Shown: piece after piece, positions 1 through 5,439 of the stretch
Layout of the letters: every line of letters starts with the position of its first letter
How positions within the stretch are numbered: the stretch's first letter is position 1
Assembly: GCA_021199395.1 (NCBI GenBank)
Contig: JAJQIE010000253.1
Location: 1-5,439, forward strand
From: Lachnospiraceae bacterium
GTDB lineage: Bacteria; Bacillota; Clostridia; Lachnospirales; Lachnospiraceae
DNA length: 5,439 nt
Direction: 5' to 3'
Position numbers and translations under genes: made by a program
The notes under the pieces: model-generated
Seen by the model: only the letters and a program-made list of their open reading frames with translations
Told to the model about the DNA's origin: nothing
The model's database searches: none

Positions 1-48
1 GCGGATTCCGGACTTTCACCGGTTAGAAACGTGCGCCGCCAGGCGCAC
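1..48 (-). mobile_element. 5' end of a group II intron, probably class C (partial, runs off the left edge)
   Basis: Seen: on the minus strand the sequence starts GTGCGCC at 48, which fits the GUGYG 5' end of group II introns. It forms a perfect 7-bp stem-loop (42-48 with 31-37, loop TGGC). A second stem-loop follows, CCGG (22-19) with CCGG (11-8) around UGAAAGU, and then AATCCGC to the edge. Known: class C introns such as the Oceanobacillus iheyensis one begin, as I recall, with GUGUGCC, a short hairpin and a GGG-UGAGAGU-CCC hairpin in the same order and spacing, and they insert just behind intrinsic terminators. The start here lies 8 bases after the stem of the rpoC terminator, which is the expected site. 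Inference: this is a ribozyme-based retroelement in the same orientation as rpoC. Only 48 bases are visible, so domain V, the EBS sequences and the reverse transcriptase cannot be checked. The alternative is a plain second terminator hairpin, but that would not explain the second stem or the GUGCG start. Confidence 0.75.
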
Positions 49-54
49 CGTTTT

Positions 55-81
55 AAAAACCCGGTCAGGACGACCGGGTTT
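55..81 (-). terminator. Intrinsic terminator of the rpoBC operon
   Basis: A perfect 10-bp inverted repeat, AAACCCGGTC (57-66) and GACCGGGTTT (72-81), encloses a 5-base loop. On the minus strand the stem runs into five consecutive T (59-55), followed by AAAACG. The GC-rich core with an A-tract before it and a U-tract after it is the standard Rho-independent arrangement, placed about 127 bases after the rpoC stop. On the plus strand the stem is followed by TTTCTCC, a much poorer U-tract, so the main direction is minus. The U-tract is short and gives way to the putative group II intron at 48, so this hairpin is probably also the intron's target site. Confidence 0.85.
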
Positions 82-85
82 CTCC

Positions 86-124
86 TTATATATAGGAAAG
101 CTCTCTGAACTTCCCTATATATAA
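86..124 (-). other. Long AU-rich hairpin in the rpoC 3' untranslated region
   Basis: TTATATATAGG (86-96) is the exact reverse complement of CCTATATATAA (114-124), and AAG (98-100) pairs with CTT (110-112), with a 9-base loop. The single non-matching position (97/113) is A-C on the plus strand but becomes a G-U pair in minus-strand RNA, giving a continuous 15-bp stem. That favours a structure acting in the rpoC transcript. It is not followed by a U-tract in either direction, so it is not itself a standard terminator. A role in mRNA 3'-end protection or processing is possible but not shown. Confidence 0.6.
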
Positions 125-167
125 ATTATGCGCATATTATGATTCAAGCGGTAAAAGGGTATGATAC

Positions 168-183
168 TGCGGATTGTTCCGCA
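168..183 (-). other. Small hairpin shortly after the rpoC stop codon
   Basis: TGCGGA (168-173) and TCCGCA (178-183) form a perfect 6-bp stem with a 4-base loop, about 25 bases beyond the rpoC stop on the minus strand. No U-tract follows it, so it is not called a terminator. It may be incidental. The rest of 125-207 shows no gene, repeat or recognisable site. Confidence 0.3.
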
Positions 184-207
184 CTTCGCGCTCCCGCCTG
201 TATCCAG

Positions 208-3200
208 TCATTCTTCTTCCTGTCCCGCTTCAGGTGAAATGAATTCATCTGCATAAGTATCCTCCTTGGCATCTTCTGTGACGACAGCTTCATCAGCCAA
301 TGCCTCATTCGAATACATCTGATCTTCCTCCGGTTCACCGTCTTCGGTCAGTTCATTAAAGCTCAGCTCCTGCGATTCATCGATCGGCATATCTCCCGTC
401 TCATCATATTCGTCAAGAAGCATCTGCTCGTATTCGTAATCATCTGTACCCGATGTGTCGATCGCCACATTGCGGTATCGTTTCATGCCGGTTCCAGCCG
501 GAATCAGCTTACCGATAATCACGTTCTCTTTCAGACCGATCAGCGGATCTACTTTGCCTTTTATCGCGGCTTCTGTCAGCACCTTTGTCGTTTCCTGGAA
601 TGACGCAGCCGACAGGAACGAGTTCGTAGCAAGAGACGCTTTGGTAATACCAAGCATGATACGCTTGCCCTCCGCCGGCTCCTTGCCCTCCGCAAGCATC
701 TGGGCATTCTTATCTTCATATTCAAGAATATCCACAAGGCTGCCCGGCAGAAAATCTGTATCGCCGTTGTTCTCAATACGAATCTTCTTCAGCATCTGGC
801 GCACAATAACCTCGATATGCTTGTCATTAATCTCCACTCCCTGGAGCCTGTATACACGCTGTACCTCACGGAGCATATAATCCTGCACCGCGTCCACACC
901 CTTGATCTTCAGAATATCATGCGGATTGACACTTCCCTCTGTCAGCTCATCGCCGGCCTGCAGATACGTTCCGTCCACCGGTTTGATCCTCGAACCATAA
1001 GGAATCAGATACGTCTTGGATTCTCCTGTCTCATCGTTCGTCACGACGATCTCGCGCTTTTTCTTTGTATCACGCAGAGAAGCCATGCCTGCAATCTCAG
1101 TAATGATAGCAAGTCCCTTTGGCTTCCTGGCCTCAAAAAGCTCCTCGACACGCGGAAGACCCTGTGTGATATCGCCGCCTGCCACGCCGCCGGTATGGAA
1201 GGTACGCATAGTAAGCTGTGTACCCGGTTCACCGATCGACTGTGCCGCAATGATACCGACGGACTCGCCAACCTGAACCGGTTCGCCGGTCGCCATGTTC
1301 GCGCCATAGCACTTGGAGCAGATACCAATATGGGAACGGCATGTCAGTATGGAGCGGATCTTTATCTTTTCAAACGGCTTGCCATCCGCGTCTACGCCCT
1401 CCTTCATAATACGGGCCGCACGCTTTGGCGTGATCATATGGTTTGCCTTTACAATGACCTCTCCATCTTTGTCACAGATATCCTCACAGGAGAACCGCCC
1501 TGTAATACGCTCCTGAATGTTCTCAATTTCCTCTTTTCCATCCGAAAACGTGCTTACATACATGCCCGGAATCTCATCGCAGCCCTCGCTGCAGTCTGTC
1601 TCACGGACAATCAGATCCTGGGAAACATCCACCAGACGTCTGGTCAGATAACCGGAATCCGCTGTACGCAGCGCCGTATCGGAAAGTCCCTTGCGGGCAC
1701 CATGCGCCGACATGAAATATTCCAGTACATCCAGCCCCTCACGGAAATTTGACTTGATCGGGAGCTCGATCGTATGTCCGGTCGTATCCGCCATCAGTCC
1801 ACGCATACCCGCAAGCTGCTTGATCTGCTTATTCGAACCACGCGCACCGGAATCAGCCATCATGAAGATATTGTTGTATTTATCAAGCCCGTCGAGCAGC
1901 GCTTTTGTCAGGACATCGTCCGTATCCTTCCAGGTCTCCACGACCTCCTTATAGCGCTCTTCATCTGTGATCAAGCCGCGCCTGTAGTTTTTCGTAATCC
2001 TGTCGACCGTATCCTGCGCCTGTGCGATCAGCTGCGGCTTCTGCGGCGGCACTGTCATATCTGAAATAGATACTGTCATCGCAGCTCTGGTGGAATATTT
2101 ATATCCCATAGCCTTGATATCATCCAGCACCTCCGCGGTTCTTGTCGAGCCATGCGTATTAATGACTTTCTCAAGAATCTGCTTCAGGCCTTTTTTATTT
2201 ACAAGGAAATCAACCTCCAGCTTCAGCTCATTTCCCGGAACAGAGCGATCTACAAATCCCAGATCCTGCGGGAGTATTTCGTTAAACAGGAAACGTCCCA
2301 GCGTAGATTCTACATTTTCAACCAGCACGCTGCCATCCGGCATCTTTTTCGTCATGCGGACTTTTATCTTAGATTGCAGCGTAATATCCTTATTCTCATA
2401 GGCAAGAATTGCCTCCGCAACGCTCTTGAAATATTTTCCTTCGCCAAGTACCCCCGGCCTCTCCTGCGTCAGATAGTAGATCCCCAGTACCATATCCTGT
2501 GAGGGAACCGCTACCGGACCGCCATCGGAAGGCTTCAGAAGGTTGTTCGGGGAGAGCAGCAGGAAACGACACTCCGCCTGCGCTTCTACCGACAGCGGAA
2601 GGTGAACCGCCATCTGGTCGCCGTCGAAATCCGCATTGAACGCGGTACACACCAGCGGATGCAGCTTGATCGCCTTGCCCTCGACAAGAATCGGTTCAAA
2701 TGCCTGGATACCCAGTCGATGCAGAGTAGGGGCGCGGTTCAGCATAACCGGATGCTCCTTAATGACCTCCTCCAGAACATCCCATACCTCCGGCTGCAGG
2801 CGTTCTACCATCTTCTTTGCATTCTTTATATTATGGGAAGTGCCATTTTCTACCAGTTCTTTCATTACAAATGGTTTGAACAGCTCAATCGCCATCTCTT
2901 TTGGCAGACCGCACTGATAAATCTTCAGCTCAGGCCCCACCACGATAACCGAACGCCCGGAATAATCCACACGCTTGCCGAGCAGGTTCTGGCGGAATCG
3001 TCCTGACTTAACCTTGAGCATGTCGGAGAGAGACTTCAGCGCACGGTTGCCCGGTCCGGTGACAGGACGGCCACGCCGTCCGTTATCGATCAGGGCATCC
3101 ACAGCCTCCTGAAGCATACGCTTTTCATTGCGGACAATGATATCCGGAGCGCCAAGCTCCAGCAGTCTCTTCAGACGATTGTTGCGGTTGATGATCCGAC

Positions 3201-3999
3201 GGTACAGATCATTCAGGTCAGAGGTAGCAAAACGACCGCCGTCGAGCTGCACCATCGGACGCAGATCCGGAGGGATGACCGGAATCACAGTCATCACCAT
3301 CCATTCCGGACGGTTCCCGGATTCACGGAAAGCCTCCACGACCTCCAGACGCTTGATAATTCTCGCACGCTTCTGGCCGGTAGAATCCTTGAGCGCGTTC
3401 TTCAGCTCCTCGGATTCTTTTTCGACATCGATCGCTTCCAGAAGCTCTTTGACCGCCTCCGCGCCCATCCCGGCACGGAACTTGTGTCCCCACTTGTCTA
3501 CAGCTTCCTGATATTCGCGCTCAGTCAGCACCTGCTTGTAGTGCAGATCTGTCTCACCGCCATCCAGAACAATATAATTGGCAAAATACAGAATCTTCTC
3601 AAGAACACGCGGAGAAATATCAAGTATCAGACCCATTCTGGACGGTATACCCTTGAAGTACCAGATATGAGATACCGGAGCCGCAAGCTCAATATGCCCC
3701 ATACGTTCACGACGAACCGCTGATTTTGTAACCTCGACACCACAGCGGTCGCATACAACGCCCTTGTAACGGATTTTCTTATACTTTCCGCAATGACATT
3801 CCCAGTCTTTGCTTGGTCCAAAAATGCGCTCACAGAAAAGTCCATCCTTCTCTGGCTTCAGTGTCCTGTAATTGATTGTTTCCGGCTTTTTGACCTCTCC
3901 ATGAGACCACTCCCGGATTTTATCAGGAGAAGCCAGACCGATCTTGATGGCATCAAACGTCATCGGCTGATACACTTCATTGTTTATTGTCTCTGGCAT
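208..3999 (-). CDS. rpoC: DNA-directed RNA polymerase subunit beta' (complete)
   Basis: RpoC is the largest subunit of RNA polymerase and carries the catalytic magnesium; it acts in the cytoplasm with alpha, beta, omega and sigma. The protein is 1263 residues. Visible in order are zinc site 1 (C68, C70, C83, C86), the lid/rudder and switch region with the conserved [15 protein letters not shown] block (336-350), the active-site loop NADFDGD (455-461, aspartates 457, 459 and 461 holding Mg), the bridge helix (about 755-795, [15 protein letters not shown]), zinc site 2 (C803, C887, C894, C897), and the trigger loop (M931, R932, H935). The large trigger-loop insertion of Proteobacteria (SI3) is absent. 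The tail from about 1181 is very acidic and makes the protein longer than Bacillus subtilis RpoC (about 1200). The start is the ATG at 3999, which has AAAGGAG 8 bases upstream; a GTG 18 bases earlier overlaps that site and is unlikely. It follows rpoB by 28 bases in one operon. No defects seen. Confidence 0.98.
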   Translation of the reverse strand: MPETINNEVYQPMTFDAIKIGLASPDKIREWSHGEVKKPETINYRTLKPEKDGLFCERIFGPSKDWECHCGKYKKIRYKGVVCDRCGVEVTKSAVRRERMGHIELAAPVSHIWYFKGIPSRMGLILDISPRVLEKILYFANYIVLDGGETDLHYKQVLTEREYQEAVDKWGHKFRAGMGAEAVKELLEAIDVEKESEELKNALKDSTGQKRARIIKRLEVVEAFRESGNRPEWMVMTVIPVIPPDLRPMVQLDGGRFATSDLNDLYRRIINRNNRLKRLLELGAPDIIVRNEKRMLQEAVDALIDNGRRGRPVTGPGNRALKSLSDMLKVKSGRFRQNLLGKRVDYSGRSVIVVGPELKIYQCGLPKEMAIELFKPFVMKELVENGTSHNIKNAKKMVERLQPEVWDVLEEVIKEHPVMLNRAPTLHRLGIQAFEPILVEGKAIKLHPLVCTAFNADFDGDQMAVHLPLSVEAQAECRFLLLSPNNLLKPSDGGPVAVPSQDMVLGIYYLTQERPGVLGEGKYFKSVAEAILAYENKDITLQSKIKVRMTKKMPDGSVLVENVESTLGRFLFNEILPQDLGFVDRSVPGNELKLEVDFLVNKKGLKQILEKVINTHGSTRTAEVLDDIKAMGYKYSTRAAMTVSISDMTVPPQKPQLIAQAQDTVDRITKNYRRGLITDEERYKEVVETWKDTDDVLTKALLDGLDKYNNIFMMADSGARGSNKQIKQLAGMRGLMADTTGHTIELPIKSNFREGLDVLEYFMSAHGARKGLSDTALRTADSGYLTRRLVDVSQDLIVRETDCSEGCDEIPGMYVSTFSDGKEEIENIQERITGRFSCEDICDKDGEVIVKANHMITPKRAARIMKEGVDADGKPFEKIKIRSILTCRSHIGICSKCYGANMATGEPVQVGESVGIIAAQSIGEPGTQLTMRTFHTGGVAGGDITQGLPRVEELFEARKPKGLAIITEIAGMASLRDTKKKREIVVTNDETGESKTYLIPYGSRIKPVDGTYLQAGDELTEGSVNPHDILKIKGVDAVQDYMLREVQRVYRLQGVEINDKHIEVIVRQMLKKIRIENNGDTDFLPGSLVDILEYEDKNAQMLAEGKEPAEGKRIMLGITKASLATNSFLSAASFQETTKVLTEAAIKGKVDPLIGLKENVIIGKLIPAGTGMKRYRNVAIDTSGTDDYEYEQMLLDEYDETGDMPIDESQELSFNELTEDGEPEEDQMYSNEALADEAVVTEDAKEDTYADEFISPEAGQEEE

Positions 4000-4007
4000 T
4001 GATGGTA

Positions 4008-4014
4008 CTCCTTT
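4008..4014 (-). promoter_or_regulatory. Ribosome binding site of rpoC
   Basis: On the minus strand AAAGGAG lies 8 bases before the ATG at 3999. It is a near-perfect Shine-Dalgarno sequence and fixes the rpoC start, because the only longer in-frame option (GTG at 4017) would place the site inside the coding region and has no such site of its own. No promoter or terminator is visible in the 28-base rpoB-rpoC gap, so the genes are probably co-transcribed. Confidence 0.9.
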
Positions 4015-4027
4015 CACATGTTACACT

Positions 4028-5439
4028 TTACTCTTCTTCAAAAGCTTCATCTATTTCCGTATAAGAGTCAATACTGCTGTCATTACCGCTTTCTTCCTCG
4101 ACAGATACCAGCTCCTCGCCTGCAAACTCCTGACGGCTGAATCCGTACTCGCCTAATGGCTCTTCTTCTTTATTATATCTGCGGTCATCCCCCATTACAG
4201 CGCGAAAATCAGTCTCGCCGTAATCAGAGGTTTCCATAATCTCGACCTCTGTATTGTCATCCTTCAGCACGCGGACATCCAGACCGAGAGACTGCAGCTC
4301 CTTGAGAAGCACCTTAAAGGATTCCGGAATACCCGGCTCAGGGATATTCTCGCCTTTAATAATTGCTTCGTACGTCTTTACACGGCCTACCACATCATCC
4401 GACTTCACCGTCAGGATCTCCTGCAAAGTGTAAGACGCTCCGTATGCTTCCAGAGCCCACACCTCCATCTCTCCAAAACGCTGTCCGCCAAACTGAGCCT
4501 TTCCGCCCAACGGCTGCTGCGTTACAAGAGAGTAAGGGCCGGTAGAGCGTGCGTGGATCTTATCATCTACCAGATGATGCAGCTTCAGATAATGCATATG
4601 GCCGATCGTGGTCGGCGCGTCAAAATACTCGCCGGTACGTCCGTCGCGCAGTAGTACCTTCCCATCCCTGGAAATAGGCACACCCTTCCACAGCGCCCTG
4701 TGATCCCGGTTTTCATACAGGTAATCCAACACCTCCGGAAGCAGCTCTTCGCCGTGCTTCTCCTTAAACTCATCCCACTCCAGATTCACATAATCATTCG
4801 CAAGCTCCATAGTATCCATAATGTCATTTTCATTCGCACCGTCAAATACAGGAGTGGAAACATTAAATACAAGCGACTTCGCGGCAAGACTCAGATGAAT
4901 CTCCAGCACCTGCCCGATATTCATACGGGACGGCACGCCCAGCGGGTTCAGCACGATATCCAGAGGTCGGCCATTCGGGAGGAACGGCATATCCTCAACC
5001 GGAAGCACGCGGGAAACCACACCCTTATTGCCATGGCGACCGGCCATCTTATCCCCGACAGATATCTTTCTCTTCTGTGCGATATAAATGCGGACTGCCT
5101 GATTCACTCCGGGAGAAATCTCATCGCCATTCTCACGGGTAAATACCTTGGCGTCTACAACAATACCGTATTCCCCGTGCGGCACCTTCAGAGAGGTATC
5201 TCTTACCTCACGGGCTTTCTCGCCAAAGATAGCGCGGAGCAGACGTTCCTCGGCGGTCAGCTCTGTCTCTCCCTTTGGCGTCACCTTGCCGACCAGGATA
5301 TCTCCGGCACGCACCTCAGCGCCAATCCGGATGATACCTCTCTCGTCCAGATCCTTCAGAGCGTCATCGCCGACGCCCGGCACATCACGGGTAATTTCCT
5401 CCGGTCCAAGCTTCGTGTCGCGCGCCTCCGCCTCATATT
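4028..5439 (-). CDS. rpoB: DNA-directed RNA polymerase subunit beta, C-terminal part (5' end outside window)
   Basis: RpoB is the second-largest RNA polymerase subunit. It forms one pincer of the enzyme and helps bind RNA and incoming nucleotide. The window holds its last 469 residues; translation stays open to the right edge, beginning [18 protein letters not shown], so the first part including the rifampicin pocket is not visible. Fragment residues 121-139 contain [18 protein letters not shown], with K122 and K130 matching E. coli Lys1065 and Lys1073 near the active centre. Next come [17 protein letters not shown] (163-179), [18 protein letters not shown] (291-308), [20 protein letters not shown] (311-330) and the C-terminal [16 protein letters not shown] block that packs against beta'. 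About 40 extra residues lie near 211-254 compared with E. coli and B. subtilis, and the C-terminus is acidic (ends AFEEE). The large E. coli insertion before the KRKI block is absent. It stops with TAA 28 bases before rpoC. Confidence 0.98.
   Translation of the reverse strand, partial: YEAEARDTKLGPEEITRDVPGVGDDALKDLDERGIIRIGAEVRAGDILVGKVTPKGETELTAEERLLRAIFGEKAREVRDTSLKVPHGEYGIVVDAKVFTRENGDEISPGVNQAVRIYIAQKRKISVGDKMAGRHGNKGVVSRVLPVEDMPFLPNGRPLDIVLNPLGVPSRMNIGQVLEIHLSLAAKSLVFNVSTPVFDGANENDIMDTMELANDYVNLEWDEFKEKHGEELLPEVLDYLYENRDHRALWKGVPISRDGKVLLRDGRTGEYFDAPTTIGHMHYLKLHHLVDDKIHARSTGPYSLVTQQPLGGKAQFGGQRFGEMEVWALEAYGASYTLQEILTVKSDDVVGRVKTYEAIIKGENIPEPGIPESFKVLLKELQSLGLDVRVLKDDNTEVEIMETSDYGETDFRAVMGDDRRYNKEEEPLGEYGFSRQEFAGEELVSVEEESGNDSSIDSYTEIDEAFEEE

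Noticed and set aside
27..54. Plus-strand intrinsic terminator (GTGCGCC hairpin followed by TTTT) for a convergent gene
   Set aside because: The hairpin with four T could work in that direction, but the hairpin plus the next stem-loop is better explained as the 5' end of a minus-strand group II intron. A secondary terminator role is not excluded.
144..338. 64-codon minus-strand frame overlapping the rpoC 3' end
   Set aside because: It overlaps the acidic tail of rpoC in another frame and its Arg/Lys/Met-rich product looks like a frame-shifted reading of that region.
817..1752. 311-codon open frame on the plus strand opposite rpoC
   Set aside because: It lies wholly antisense to conserved RpoC sequence, has no recognisable domain and looks like a shadow of the rpoC codon pattern. 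The other plus-strand frames over rpoB and rpoC were rejected for the same reason.
4000..4017. GTG at 4017 as the rpoC start, adding six residues
   Set aside because: The extension translates the ribosome binding site itself, has no such site upstream, and its residues are not typical of RpoC. The ATG at 3999 has an ideal AAAGGAG spacing.
4014..4019. ATG at 4019 on the minus strand just after rpoB
   Set aside because: It is followed at once by TGA, so it encodes nothing beyond a start-stop pair.
4028..5383. GTG at 5383 as the start of a short separate rpoB-like gene
   Set aside because: The frame is open to the window edge and the 18 upstream residues match conserved RpoB sequence, so this is an internal valine codon.

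Overview
The window is the distal part of a bacterial RNA polymerase operon, read entirely on the minus strand. From right to left it holds the 3' third of rpoB (beta subunit, cut by the right window edge), a 28-base gap with a strong ribosome binding site, the complete rpoC gene (beta' subunit), and about 207 bases of non-coding DNA after rpoC. The protein sequences fit a low-to-mid GC Gram-positive of class Clostridia. A member of Lachnospiraceae is my best guess. The reasons are the RpoC wording around the zinc finger, the absence of the large proteobacterial insertion in the trigger loop, a roughly 40-residue RpoB insertion I associate with this family, and long acidic tails. This placement rests on remembered homologues, not on a search.

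The two genes encode the catalytic core of RNA polymerase. RpoC supplies the NADFDGD magnesium site, two zinc sites, the bridge helix and the trigger loop. The RpoB fragment supplies the lysines near the active centre and the C-terminal clamp/anchor region. Both sequences look intact and functional, with no frameshift.

The non-coding end (1-207) is the most interesting part. After the rpoC stop come a small hairpin (168-183), a long AU-rich hairpin that is fully paired only in minus-strand RNA (86-124), and a clean intrinsic terminator (55-81). Just 6 to 8 bases past its U-tract and stem, at about position 48, begins a sequence that matches the 5' end of a group II intron. It starts GUGCGCC, forms a first stem-loop, and has a second CCGG-UGAAAGU-CCGG stem-loop. 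Insertion immediately after an intrinsic terminator is the known habit of class C (IIC) group II introns. The window therefore very likely ends inside a mobile retroelement parked behind rpoC, with its reverse-transcriptase ORF beyond the left edge. All other long reading frames, including those on the plus strand, appear to be shadows of rpoB and rpoC.
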